The notes: a model not told the origin generated them from the letters alone. 64,000 bases of DNA from Winogradskyella sp. (GCF_003712105.1 NZ_RHLG01000007.1:38467-102466); one strand, 5' to 3'. Numbered from the stretch's first letter, positions 1 through 10,432 are shown. Numbers and translations are program-made.

Positions 1-242
1 TTTATAGTTTTCTGTATCGAATCACTACCAAAATATATACTGTTCCAAGATTTCGACAACACTGTATCCCATTCACCATCACCATTTTCCCAATAACACC
101 ATGTGCGATCGTTACCTTTATCTTTTTCTTTATCTATGATAAGTATGGATTTATCATCAAAAAAAGAATCCTTAGCCATACGATAAGCTAACATCAATCC
201 TGATGCTCCAGCGCCTAGTATAATGTAGTCGTATAACTTCAT
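1..242 (-). CDS. crtY: Lycopene cyclase CrtY, N-terminal part
   Basis: This minus-strand gene starts with ATG at 240-242 and runs off the left edge, so only about 80 N-terminal residues are visible. They begin with a beta strand and the dinucleotide-binding motif GAGASG, followed by DKEKDKGNDRTWCYWE, the signature stretch of bacterial lycopene beta-cyclases of the CrtY family, which close beta-ionone rings on lycopene or neurosporene with a flavin cofactor. Only one base separates its start from the stop of the CruF-like gene, so it is the third gene of the carotenoid operon. Whether it cyclises one or both ends cannot be judged from the fragment, but the neighbours suggest a monocyclic product. 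Confidence 0.9.
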   Translation of the reverse strand, partial: MKLYDYIILGAGASGLMLAYRMAKDSFFDDKSILIIDKEKDKGNDRTWCYWENGDGEWDTVLSKSWNSIYFGSDSIQKTI

Positions 243-243
243 G

Positions 244-879
244 TTAGAATATTAAAAACGTAATAAAAAATATCACCATGGAAGTTAAAATGTGCCAAGA
301 CACTTGTTTATCTGTTTTAACTTTAAACTGCTGATATATCATATGGGCGATAAAAGCGACTATAAACCAACCCACATAATTTTGGACTGGGACAACTCCA
401 CCATCAAACTCCCAAAAATCAAAACGCGGAGCCGAAATTTCGATAGCTCCATCTAGTAATGTCATTAATAGTGCTCCAATGCTGGCCTTAAGAACTCTAT
501 TCTTACTAAAGCAACTAGCGACATCAGAAGTAATCGCAGTAAGTAAGGCCCAATTTAAGCAAATCATTACCGGAACACCAACTACCTTTAAGCCTAAGTT
601 TTCACCATACGTGTAACTACCGAATATTAATCCAAAATTAACACCTAAGGCCTCAGTAATAAAACCGATAAAAAATGGAATACTAAAGGCAATGCTATAG
701 ATGGGTTTAAAAGATTTAATATTTATAATTACGATTACAAATAGCAATAACAAGTTAATTGAGGTCATACTTAGAAACCAGTCTGAGTAGCCTTCGGATA
801 GAATTCCGAAAATTCCAGAAATCGTAAATAACCAAACTAAGAATATTGAAAAGTATTTTATGAATTTTGAATCAATCAT
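244..879 (-). CDS. cruF: CruF-like carotenoid biosynthesis membrane protein
   Basis: A 211-residue polytopic membrane protein with about six to seven hydrophobic segments. Conserved-looking polar residues sit near the membrane: GSYTYGENLG around 87-96 and DGAIEISAPRFDFWEF around 142-157. This matches the CruF/Caroten_synth family (DUF422), whose studied members hydrate the 1',2' double bond of acyclic psi ends of gamma-carotene or lycopene. Its ATG overlaps the last base of the preceding stop codon, which favours translational coupling with the CrtD-like desaturase. Cyanobacterial CruF proteins are longer, as far as I recall. The family call is firm. The hydratase activity is inferred from family and context. 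Confidence 0.8.
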   Translation of the reverse strand: MIDSKFIKYFSIFLVWLFTISGIFGILSEGYSDWFLSMTSINLLLLFVIVIINIKSFKPIYSIAFSIPFFIGFITEALGVNFGLIFGSYTYGENLGLKVVGVPVMICLNWALLTAITSDVASCFSKNRVLKASIGALLMTLLDGAIEISAPRFDFWEFDGGVVPVQNYVGWFIVAFIAHMIYQQFKVKTDKQVSWHILTSMVIFFITFLIF

Positions 880-2354
880 TAATTGGTTTTTTCTATTAAT
901 TCAGCAACAATTTTACCTGATAACAAACACAAAGGAATACCGCCGCCAGGATGCACACTACCACCACAAAAATACAGGTTCTTTATGTCAGATTTAAAAT
1001 TTGGATGCCTTAAAAAAGCGGCATACTTATTATTGCTAGATGCGCCATACAATGCACCTTGATAACTTTGGGTTCGTGACTCTATAGTTCTTGGTTCTAA
1101 GATTGATTCAAAATCAATTAATGAAGAGATATCCTCATTGAGTAATCTACTCAGTTTTTGTAAAATATTTGTTCTGGCTTTATCAATAATCGCATCCCAA
1201 TCTTGTCCGGTATTACTTGGTACATTTATCATAGTAAACCAATTTTCACTACCAGAAGGTGCATCAGATTTTTGATCTTTAGATGTAATATTCACATATA
1301 CTGTTGGGTCATCACAAACATCTTTTTTATTGAATATATAATCGAACTCATTTTTATAATCACCAGAGAAAAATATATTGTGCAAATCAAGTTCTGGAAA
1401 TTCCTTCCTTATTCCCCAATAAAAGATTAATGCAGAACTACTTCGTGGTTGTTGCAACACTTTTTCAGGGGCTTTTAATTGTGGTAAAAGTGCTCTATAA
1501 CTTGGCACAATATCAGAATTAGACACAACTATATCTGCAATAACCTCTTTATCTTCTAGCTTAATACCTGTTGCTTTTTTTCCTTCGGTAAGGATCTGCT
1601 TTACCTTAGTATTAAAATGAAAATCTACCCCAATATCTTTTGCTAATTGAAACACACTCATAGTGATAGAGTGCATTCCACCTTTAGGAAAATAAGTACC
1701 AAAATGTTGTTCTAGATGAGGAATCATTGACATAATCCCAGGCGTTTTGTATGGAGAAGACCCATTATAAGTAGCAAATCTATTGAAAAACTGAACTAAT
1801 CGTGAATCCTTTAGTGTATTGGTGTTATACTCATTTAATGAGCTATTGATATGTAAGCTATTAATATTAAATATGGCTTTTAAAGTATCCTTAGATAAAT
1901 AAGTATCTATTTTATGAAGCGATTTTTCTAAAAATAAAGATGCCGTTAAATCGTATTTACGTTTACTATCTTCAAAATAATTTAAAATATCTTCAGCTTC
2001 TACATCAAATGTCTTGGAAGCTTCTTTGGCAAATGTATCTATATCAGCTGAAGCAGAAAATGTTGTTCCGTCTTCATAAAAATAGTTGCAGACAGTTGAC
2101 TTCTTTATATATTGAAAATACTCTTCTATTGGTTTGTCAGCAACTTTGAATAGCTCTTCAACAAACTGTGGCATGGTAAATAAAGATGGTCCCATATCGA
2201 ACCGGTAACCATTTTCGGAAAATGCGGTGAGTTTTCCACCAGGGTATGCATTTGCTTCGAATACTGATACATTATGACCTTGAGCTCGCAATCTTATGGA
2301 AGATGCTATTCCAGCTATACCTGCTCCAACAATGACAACTTGCTTTTTTTTCAT
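879..2354 (-). CDS. crtD: CrtD-type carotenoid 3,4-desaturase
   Basis: A flavin-dependent amine-oxidase-fold carotenoid desaturase of 491 residues. The FAD-binding motif GAGIAGIASS lies at 10-19, followed by FEANAYPGGK. The C-terminal cofactor motif is FCGGSVHPGGGIPL. The stretch GALYGASSNNKYAAFLRHPN resembles CrtD enzymes, which desaturate 1-hydroxy carotenoids at C3-C4, more than phytoene desaturases, whose C-terminus I remember as having a different pattern. I chose the ATG at 2354. A longer reading from TTG at 2363 would begin inside the -7 element. It is first of three tightly packed genes with cruF and crtY. The alternative is a phytoene desaturase CrtI, which the same fold also allows. 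Confidence 0.85.
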   Translation of the reverse strand: MKKKQVVIVGAGIAGIASSIRLRAQGHNVSVFEANAYPGGKLTAFSENGYRFDMGPSLFTMPQFVEELFKVADKPIEEYFQYIKKSTVCNYFYEDGTTFSASADIDTFAKEASKTFDVEAEDILNYFEDSKRKYDLTASLFLEKSLHKIDTYLSKDTLKAIFNINSLHINSSLNEYNTNTLKDSRLVQFFNRFATYNGSSPYKTPGIMSMIPHLEQHFGTYFPKGGMHSITMSVFQLAKDIGVDFHFNTKVKQILTEGKKATGIKLEDKEVIADIVVSNSDIVPSYRALLPQLKAPEKVLQQPRSSSALIFYWGIRKEFPELDLHNIFFSGDYKNEFDYIFNKKDVCDDPTVYVNITSKDQKSDAPSGSENWFTMINVPSNTGQDWDAIIDKARTNILQKLSRLLNEDISSLIDFESILEPRTIESRTQSYQGALYGASSNNKYAAFLRHPNFKSDIKNLYFCGGSVHPGGGIPLCLLSGKIVAELIEKTN

Positions 2355-2360
2355 GAATTG

Positions 2361-2368
2361 CAAAGATA
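2361..2368 (-). promoter_or_regulatory. Promoter -7 element of the carotenoid operon
   Basis: On the minus strand this reads TATCTTTG, a full match to the Bacteroidota -7 consensus TAnnTTTG. Only six bases separate it from the crtD ATG. Initiation at the usual distance would fall on or just before the start codon, giving a leaderless or nearly leaderless mRNA. The element lies directly behind the U-run of the guaB terminator. Confidence 0.65.
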
Positions 2369-2378
2369 CGATGAAAAC

Positions 2379-2411
2379 AAAAAAAACCTGCGCAATTTAT
2401 ACTTGCACAGG
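2379..2411 (-). terminator. Rho-independent terminator of guaB
   Basis: Read on the minus strand, CCTGTGCAA and TTGCGCAGG pair over nine positions (one G-U) around a seven-base loop. A run of eight U residues follows immediately. It lies about 30 bases past the guaB stop and just upstream of the carotenoid promoter. Confidence 0.85.
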
Positions 2412-2439
2412 CTTAAAATTATCTTAAGGTTTTAATTAT

Positions 2440-3942
<1,503 letters not shown>

Positions 3943-3948
3943 CACATT

Positions 3949-5271
3949 TTATTTCTTGTAACGTAACTCTTTAGCTTTAATCTTATAATCCCAAACTTTA
4001 TTGCCATTTTGATCATAAATAGTAAGCATTAATTCTCTGTTTGTACGTTCTCCAGAAACATTTACAATCCCAAAGTTTCTTTTGTAAAATGTCTTGTCTT
4101 TTACTTGTAATGTATTGCCTTCATCTCTTGGGCTATGAATCCCTGATGTTAACGGTGAGCACGTAATATCTACTAAAGGATAGGCATCAACTCTTTCCAA
4201 TCTTGAAATTTCGGTATGATGACGGTCACCACTCATAAATACAACACCCTCAATTTTTTCCTCATTCAACCGTTCAATTAAGCGTTGTCTTTCTTCTGGA
4301 TAGGTTGCATAATTCTCATACACTGCAGCATCAGAAATGGTTTGCCCACCAATACATACTATTTTAAATGTAGCCTTACTTCCTGTTAATGCATTGATTA
4401 ACCACTCTAATTGCTCATCTCCTAAATAGGCCTTATTCTTTGTTAATTGACGGTTTGGGTCACGATGATAACGATTATCCATCATAAAAAACTCAACATC
4501 GTTCCATAAGAAGTGTGAAGCAATACCACCATTTTTCACCACATTAGTATTAAGGTTACCCCAGTAATCGTTAAATACTTTTTCGGCTATCTCCTTATTT
4601 GCATAAGTTGCATCAGAGTCATTTGGACCGTAATCATGATCATCCCAAGTTGCGTAATGGTGTACGTTTGCTAATAGAGGTTGTAATTCTGGCGTTGCTC
4701 TTACATGTCGGTATCGGTGTCTAATACCACGTTCTGTTAAAAAATCTGGTGTTCTTAAATACACATTATCACCTAACCACACCATAAAATCTGGTTGCTT
4801 TTGGTGAATATTTGTGAATATCTCATAATTGGCACCATATGATGTTCCCGGTCTATCGTCCTTGGTTTCGTTTGCATAGAAACAAGAGCCAATTGCAAAG
4901 CTAAAATCTGGCGGATCTGTTCTGTATTGCCATAAGGTTTGCGTTTGAAACTCTAAAGGATAATCTCTGGAAACATATTCGTCATTTATATATAACTTAT
5001 AGGTATATGTTTTGCCATAGTCAACTTCACTTGGATATAACTTAGCAATAAAGTCATTATCTGAAGTTGTAGTTACCGAATTTGTAAAAAAACTTTTCCC
5101 ATCAAGTATGTACTCTATTTTCACCACAGCAGATTCTGTAGTCTGTACCCAAACTAAAACTTCCCTAAACCCAGAGTAGCCAAGCATTGGGCCTGACTTT
5201 AACAAACGTTCTTGTGCAAGAATTGTAATTGAAAAAAATGATAACAAATAGAGTAGAAAAACACGTTTCAT
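3949..5271 (-). CDS. PhoD-like alkaline phosphatase/phosphodiesterase
   Basis: A 440-residue secreted protein with a signal peptide over residues 1-19 ending at AQ. A beta-sandwich N-terminal region of about 110 residues is followed by the PhoD metallophosphatase domain. Recognisable metal-site motifs are FAIGSCF, VWLGDNVYL, YATWDDHDYGPND and MSGDRHHTE. PhoD enzymes cleave phosphodiesters or monoesters with Fe and Ca, typically to obtain phosphate outside the cytoplasm. The gene sits alone between the FecA-like receptor and guaB. No Pho-type operator could be recognised. Its exact substrate cannot be told from sequence. Confidence 0.88.
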   Translation of the reverse strand: MKRVFLLYLLSFFSITILAQERLLKSGPMLGYSGFREVLVWVQTTESAVVKIEYILDGKSFFTNSVTTTSDNDFIAKLYPSEVDYGKTYTYKLYINDEYVSRDYPLEFQTQTLWQYRTDPPDFSFAIGSCFYANETKDDRPGTSYGANYEIFTNIHQKQPDFMVWLGDNVYLRTPDFLTERGIRHRYRHVRATPELQPLLANVHHYATWDDHDYGPNDSDATYANKEIAEKVFNDYWGNLNTNVVKNGGIASHFLWNDVEFFMMDNRYHRDPNRQLTKNKAYLGDEQLEWLINALTGSKATFKIVCIGGQTISDAAVYENYATYPEERQRLIERLNEEKIEGVVFMSGDRHHTEISRLERVDAYPLVDITCSPLTSGIHSPRDEGNTLQVKDKTFYKRNFGIVNVSGERTNRELMLTIYDQNGNKVWDYKIKAKELRYKK

Positions 5272-5304
5272 GGTTATGAGTTTTGTTCAAAGTTGATGAA
5301 TCTT

Positions 5305-5343
5305 TCACTGAATAAGATTATCAAAATGTTATCTTTTCAGTGA
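5305..5343. terminator. Hairpin between the FecA-like receptor gene and phoD-like gene
   Basis: TCACTGAATAAGAT and ATCTTTTCAGTGA pair over 13 positions with a single bulged base and a 12-base loop. It follows the stop of the TonB receptor gene at 5359 on the minus strand. The flanks are only moderately U-rich, so it could be a terminator, an mRNA 3' stabiliser or a leader structure of the next gene. Confidence 0.5.
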
Positions 5344-5358
5344 TATAAAAATGTGAAA

Positions 5359-7800
5359 TTAAAACTTTATCTGCAAGGTTGTAAACCAATTTCTTGGCGG
5401 AGAAGGAATTATTCCAGGACCAGGATAGGCTTCTGCTCGTCTTGTAAAATAGGCGTTATCTAAAAGATTATTAATTCCTGTTTCAAGCTTAAAATTTTTA
5501 TAAGTATATGATAAGGATACATCTAAAATATCATAAGATGGAATTTCTCCAATAACTCCGGAACTTCCTCCTAATAAAGTACTAGAGTTGCCTGCATCCG
5601 AAAACTGCTCTGATAAATATGTGTATTGTATGCTACCTTGTAAATCTTTATAGCCAAATCTAATACCTGTTTTTAGGTTCAATTCTGGTACATATTCTAC
5701 TTTATTACCAGTGATATCGCCATCAACTAAAAGCGGGTTAGAGCTTGTATACTCTGATTGTATAAAAGAAGAGTTAACAAAGAAATTGAGTTTTATATCT
5801 TCATTTTTAATAAACCATTTATTTAAATTAATATCTATTAATGATTCTAACCCATAAATAAACGCGTCTCCAACATTAACTCTACCTAATTTAACTTCAT
5901 TACCAACAACTGTTTGTACTAAACCTATTCTATCATTATAAAAAAGTCCAAAAGCACTCATATCAAAAGATATAATATTTGATACTCGCCCTCTCACACC
6001 TATATCTATGGTCTGTCCTTTTTCATCATTAAGAGGTAAAATAATAAAATTAGGATTTACTAAATTAATATCAGAAAAAGTGACTGACCTATAATTTTGA
6101 GAAGCATTTGCATAAAGCTCTACTTTTGGGCTAGGCCTATAACTTGCACCTAAACCAACCAGCACAAACGAACGTTCATTGGTATCGCTAGATAAAACTG
6201 TTTCGTTTAAAATTACATTACCAGCTGCATCCAGATTAATTAGTTGAGAAGAACCATCGCTTTCTGTTTTAATGTACTCAAAACGTACACCAGGCGTAAT
6301 CGATAACTTATCATTTAAGTAAATGATATTTTCTCCAAAAAATGCAATATTTAAATTAGGGTTACTAAAATTAGATTGGTTTTGATAATTGGGAAATAAG
6401 TCTGTTTGTAAATCAAAATTTGGGTCAATGCCATCACTTCCTGGACCTTGAATAGATGTATTATCTGCATTATAATACTTTGTCCCTATCAATCCGGTAG
6501 AAGACTTTCCAAAGAGTTTGTATTTGGTTAATAAGCGTGCTTCAAAACCAAAATTATTGAATTCGCCTTTTATTAAATCTCTTTCGGCAAAATCATCAGG
6601 TATTTCTTGCCTATTGGTCCTAAATCCTAAAGCATTTCGCTCAGCATCAAGACCAAAGAAGTTGAATGTAAAGTTTGTATTCTCTGAAAATTCGTGAGCT
6701 ACTTTAAAATTGTATAATAGCCAATCTATTTGAAACCAGTTACGTGTACGGTTTCCTTGAAATGGGTCTTGTGCAAACTGACTATCGTTAAGACCACCAG
6801 GTTGTTGCACTAAATATCTCAAATAAGTGAGTTCGCCAGATAGCTTAGTTCTGTCAGACAATTGGTAACCTAAATAAGCATAAGCATTTTTAGATTCGAA
6901 CTGAGAGTTTGGTCTAAAACCATCACCTTTTTTATAATTAAAATAGGTGTAGTAACTAAACTTATCTTTTGTCCCACTTAAGCTTGTAAAATTAGTATAC
7001 AAGCCAAAACTACCTAATGTATTTCTTGTAATAAACTCAATGGGTTTATTAGGGTTTGGTGATTTTAATTTAAAGTTAATTAGCCCGCCAAACTGTGTTC
7101 CATATTGCAATGAAGCGGCACCACGTACCACTTGGATTTGGTCCACGGCTTCAGCTGGTGGCGTGTAGTAACTCTCTGGATAGCCCAAAACATCAGCACT
7201 AATATCGTAACCGTTTTGTCTGGTATTAAAATTAGATGTACGGTTTGGGTCCAAACCACGACCTCCAATATTTAATTGTAATCCTGCATCATCATTCTGA
7301 AATATATTTAAACCAGCAACTTGGCTATACAATTGTCTTGCATTATTGGTAGCCAAATTAGCCATAGATTGGTCTACAAGAATAACCTCTGTTTTTTTAC
7401 CAGCATAAATTGCGGTTTCTTCAACATCTCTAAGTCTGGTAAGTTCAAACTCCTCAGCTCTTTTAGCTGAAATTTCTACAGCAGTTAAAACTTCCGCATA
7501 AGGTTCTATTGATTGATTTAAAGTTGTGTCGCCATTTACATCCACTGTTACTTCAATTGACTTATATTCAAAAATGAAGAACACTAATGTTATTCTATCT
7601 TTATTGGTATTAAACTCATAATATCCATCAGTATTGGTCTTCGCTAAAAGTCCACCTTTCTTATTATAAACTTCGACATTTGCAACAGGTTGTTGCGTTG
7701 CTTGATTTTGTATTACACCAGAAACTTTACTCTGTGCAATTGCTAAAACACTTATTAAATAAATAACTAACGTTATACTATAGTCCTTTAATCTCATCAT
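5359..7800 (-). CDS. FecA-like TonB-dependent receptor
   Basis: An 813-residue outer-membrane receptor. A signal peptide (about 1-22) is followed by a carboxypeptidase-regulatory-like beta domain (GVIQNQATQQPVANVEVY, about 29-110), then a plug with VILVDQSMANL as candidate TonB box region. The plug continues with LNIGGRGLDP and QVVRGAASLQYGTQFGG, and a 22-strand barrel ends in a terminal phenylalanine (LQIKF). The plug resembles ferric-citrate type receptors, but the ligand is not determined by sequence alone. The start overlaps the end of the HTTM gene by 23 bases, so the two are coupled. An ATG one codon later is equally possible. Upstream imelysin and DUF4856 genes place it in iron uptake. 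Confidence 0.88.
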   Translation of the reverse strand: MMRLKDYSITLVIYLISVLAIAQSKVSGVIQNQATQQPVANVEVYNKKGGLLAKTNTDGYYEFNTNKDRITLVFFIFEYKSIEVTVDVNGDTTLNQSIEPYAEVLTAVEISAKRAEEFELTRLRDVEETAIYAGKKTEVILVDQSMANLATNNARQLYSQVAGLNIFQNDDAGLQLNIGGRGLDPNRTSNFNTRQNGYDISADVLGYPESYYTPPAEAVDQIQVVRGAASLQYGTQFGGLINFKLKSPNPNKPIEFITRNTLGSFGLYTNFTSLSGTKDKFSYYTYFNYKKGDGFRPNSQFESKNAYAYLGYQLSDRTKLSGELTYLRYLVQQPGGLNDSQFAQDPFQGNRTRNWFQIDWLLYNFKVAHEFSENTNFTFNFFGLDAERNALGFRTNRQEIPDDFAERDLIKGEFNNFGFEARLLTKYKLFGKSSTGLIGTKYYNADNTSIQGPGSDGIDPNFDLQTDLFPNYQNQSNFSNPNLNIAFFGENIIYLNDKLSITPGVRFEYIKTESDGSSQLINLDAAGNVILNETVLSSDTNERSFVLVGLGASYRPSPKVELYANASQNYRSVTFSDINLVNPNFIILPLNDEKGQTIDIGVRGRVSNIISFDMSAFGLFYNDRIGLVQTVVGNEVKLGRVNVGDAFIYGLESLIDINLNKWFIKNEDIKLNFFVNSSFIQSEYTSSNPLLVDGDITGNKVEYVPELNLKTGIRFGYKDLQGSIQYTYLSEQFSDAGNSSTLLGGSSGVIGEIPSYDILDVSLSYTYKNFKLETGINNLLDNAYFTRRAEAYPGPGIIPSPPRNWFTTLQIKF

Positions 7801-9160
7801 TAAATGGTAATATCCAATCTTTATGTTTAAACGATTCTTTTAATTGATATAAATCTACTTTTGGGTCAATATATCTTTGGCTCATTCGGCCATTAAGAGC
7901 TACATGGCAATCCACAAATACTTGTATATTCTCATGGCCTTGGCTTTTAAAATGGTCTCCTAAAAAATGAGCGTATTCGATTATAAAATCTGGTTGAAAA
8001 CTCATTTGTTTTTCTTGAAACGGTGTAAGAAAATCACTGTTCTCCACATAAAAAAAAGTGTTTGTTTCTGAGTTGACTATCTTAAAATTTGTGTACCCAG
8101 CTTTCTCCATAAGCATTACTCGCCAGCTAAAACGATAACCTTCTTCTGTCCAGAATAATTCTTTTGGGTAAAGCGCATATCGCCAAGGCAAAAGTATTTG
8201 AACACTAAAAAATACTGCCAATATAGAAAGTATAACACGTTGGCGTTTCGCTACAAATATATCAATCACTTTAACCTCTACAAGACTTTTTGACTGCACT
8301 CGAAAAGACAACAGGTTTATAATCTTTTTAAGACCTTTAATAACCTTATTATGAAAACCGGATTCAAAGAAAATTAGAGTAGAAATGATCATGATATACG
8401 GAAACATTCCGATAGGGAATAAAACTCTGGTAAATACATGAAATATCACTACCAAAACAAAGGCAAAAGTTCGGGTACGTTTATAAAGGAGCAAAAAGGG
8501 AATAGCCAAATCATACAACATTCCTGACCAACTCATCGCAAAATGAAACCAGTCTTTATGCATTAGTGTTTCACCAATAATAGGAATGTCGTATTTAGAT
8601 GGCAACCATATTTTTAAGGGCATGGCTTTAAATAACCAATCGCTATTTAGCTTCGCCAAACCGGCATATACATAGACTATAGATAGCAATAGTTTTACAC
8701 TATCAATAGTCCATCTTGGTATTTGGGTATATTCTTTTTTTCTAATGATGTTATCTATAGAGAAGTAAGCATTAGCAGGTAAAAAAATCATTAAAAAACT
8801 AAGAATACTTGTAAAGTAGTAATGGTTAAGATAGGTAGTCTTATCCATCAATTCTATATAAGTAAAGCTCAAAAAGAATACAATAATAGCTAAACGATAT
8901 TTAAAACCTAAAGCCACTAGAAGTGCAGCTAAACCACAAATAAAAAATAAAAGATAGGTGTAATCACCAATTGGTTTTATCCATTCAAAACCAAAATAAG
9001 AAAAGTGAAATTTTGGTTGTAGGTAAAGTGTTTCAATCCAGCCTTTAGACCAAAATCTAATAATGCTTGCTAACATCATAATACCAAAACCAATTCTAAA
9101 AACCGCCAATGGTGCAGCGTTAGTATTCTGTTTAAAATATGACCTTAGTTCTGTTAACAT
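7778..9160 (-). CDS. HTTM domain membrane protein
   Basis: A 460-residue integral membrane protein of the HTTM type (horizontally transferred transmembrane domain), the fold shared with vitamin K-dependent gamma-carboxylase. Multiple hydrophobic helices fill residues 15-335. WIETLYLQPKFHFSYFGFEW near 41-60 and FHFAMSWSGMLYDLAIPFLL near 206-225 are typical of the family. A soluble C-terminal part (about 340-460) is probably periplasmic. No enzymatic activity can be assigned. Related genes commonly sit between imelysin and TonB receptor genes in Bacteroidota, from memory, which points to a role with iron or copper uptake. It lies downstream of a terminator hairpin and overlaps the receptor gene. 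Confidence 0.82.
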   Translation of the reverse strand: MLTELRSYFKQNTNAAPLAVFRIGFGIMMLASIIRFWSKGWIETLYLQPKFHFSYFGFEWIKPIGDYTYLLFFICGLAALLVALGFKYRLAIIVFFLSFTYIELMDKTTYLNHYYFTSILSFLMIFLPANAYFSIDNIIRKKEYTQIPRWTIDSVKLLLSIVYVYAGLAKLNSDWLFKAMPLKIWLPSKYDIPIIGETLMHKDWFHFAMSWSGMLYDLAIPFLLLYKRTRTFAFVLVVIFHVFTRVLFPIGMFPYIMIISTLIFFESGFHNKVIKGLKKIINLLSFRVQSKSLVEVKVIDIFVAKRQRVILSILAVFFSVQILLPWRYALYPKELFWTEEGYRFSWRVMLMEKAGYTNFKIVNSETNTFFYVENSDFLTPFQEKQMSFQPDFIIEYAHFLGDHFKSQGHENIQVFVDCHVALNGRMSQRYIDPKVDLYQLKESFKHKDWILPFNDEIKGL

Positions 9161-9170
9161 TAATTGGTTT

Positions 9171-9200
9171 AAAAAAAAGAGGTTGTCACTGAGACAACCT
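9171..9200 (-). terminator. Terminator between imelysin and HTTM genes
   Basis: On the minus strand AGGTTGTC and GACAACCT form a perfect eight-base stem with a five-base loop, followed by C and eight U residues. Since the HTTM ATG is at 9160, only 10 bases from the U-run, expression of HTTM and the receptor would need read-through or an unseen promoter. Confidence 0.82.
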
Positions 9201-9223
9201 TCTATTTTTATAATATTACTTTA

Positions 9224-10357
9224 TTAATCACCGTCACTATCTTGAAAATCGATAGCAAAGTCTAAAGCTTGGCGCATATCAACTTTTATTAATGGCACCA
9301 TAGCTTGCATGATTTCGTAAGTCGCTAAAACTTGAGTGTTGTTATTTTCTATTTCACTTGAAAAATCATTTCCTAAACTATTTATTGATGATCTAACAGC
9401 AGAAAATTGACTCTGAATAGCTGTTGCAATATCATCAGAATCCAAGAACTGTAAATATGTGCGTAAAGAAGAGCCTGTAGTTGAACCATTATACGCTCTA
9501 CCTACAAAAAAGTTTTCTAATGCAGTTAAGGATTCTAATGCCAAAATTTTAGACACGTCTCTTTTATAAAAAGCTTCAACCTTATCAGGGAATATTTGAT
9601 TTGAAGAGAAAACACCAGCAGGAATCCCAATTTTTTGAGCCCTAAAACCACGTTCATAAGCAAATATGAAGTCATTGGCTATTTTATTAAATGAGCCTGA
9701 CTGAGAATTTTCTGTGGTAGCAATAAATTGTCCTCGGTAGGTATTTTGCCAGTCATTTAATATTTGGTTATTAAGCGATAACATTCTAGACATCACATCT
9801 GTCATGTAAGTAATGTAACCTGCTCCATTAGTATTGGTTGTAAACTTATCTAAAGCTGTAGCATCACCTGTTGCAATACCATGAATCAAATAATCGAATG
9901 CAGGAAAACCTTGATCGTTTAAAGAATCTAATAAATCATAAGTCCCAGAGGCAGCATAACCATCTATTTCTGATGCCGAAACAGGATATATATTAAAGTA
10001 CCATACAAATCCCCTACCTTCATCATTAGCTAGATTGCTAGCAGTCTCAGCAAGACCAATATTAAACAGCTCTACATGTTGCCAAACTCTATATGCTTCT
10101 AACCAAGCAGCACTTAAAGCGTCAAGGTTAGTTTGTGTTTGCGAGTTAACAAAATTTGCTCTTGCTACATCCATAGCAGATAACTTTGCTCCTAAATCTT
10201 GAAATGCTGGAATAACAATATTATCAGCAACGTTAGTTAACAACTCTGTTCGGTTAAAACCGTCACCGTTGTTATTATTATCTCCACTATCATCTGAGGA
10301 ACTACATGCTGCAATTACAACACATAAAACCAAACCAAAAATTATTCTTTTTATCAT
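9224..10357 (-). CDS. Imelysin-like (M75/IrpA) lipoprotein
   Basis: A 377-residue lipoprotein: hydrophobic segment followed by AAC at about residue 18 and an acidic SSSDDSGDNNNN linker. The rest is helical, as in imelysin and EfeO/IrpA proteins, periplasmic or surface factors of iron uptake. The helix pair LDALSAAWLEAYRVWQHVELFNIG is characteristic of the family. The canonical GxHxxE motif appears to be replaced by GFPAFD at about 150-155, so metal binding at that site is doubtful. I chose ATG 10357 because a longer reading puts Cys-rich residues before the signal. It has its own promoter with an operator-like dyad, and a terminator follows. Confidence 0.85.
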   Translation of the reverse strand: MIKRIIFGLVLCVVIAACSSSDDSGDNNNNGDGFNRTELLTNVADNIVIPAFQDLGAKLSAMDVARANFVNSQTQTNLDALSAAWLEAYRVWQHVELFNIGLAETASNLANDEGRGFVWYFNIYPVSASEIDGYAASGTYDLLDSLNDQGFPAFDYLIHGIATGDATALDKFTTNTNGAGYITYMTDVMSRMLSLNNQILNDWQNTYRGQFIATTENSQSGSFNKIANDFIFAYERGFRAQKIGIPAGVFSSNQIFPDKVEAFYKRDVSKILALESLTALENFFVGRAYNGSTTGSSLRTYLQFLDSDDIATAIQSQFSAVRSSINSLGNDFSSEIENNNTQVLATYEIMQAMVPLIKVDMRQALDFAIDFQDSDGD

Positions 10358-10421
10358 AGTTTTTTTTATACAACAAATGCCATTCACCTTACGAAAATGA
10401 CATTTGTATTCTTAGTTTTTG

Positions 10422-10429
10422 CAAATATA
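10422..10429 (-). promoter_or_regulatory. Promoter -7 element of the imelysin gene
   Basis: TATATTTG on the minus strand matches TAnnTTTG and is followed by C, as at the HmuR-like promoter. The predicted leader is about 60 bases. A 23-bp dyad lies three bases upstream, where the -33 region would be. Confidence 0.65.
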
Positions 10430-10432
10430 TAA

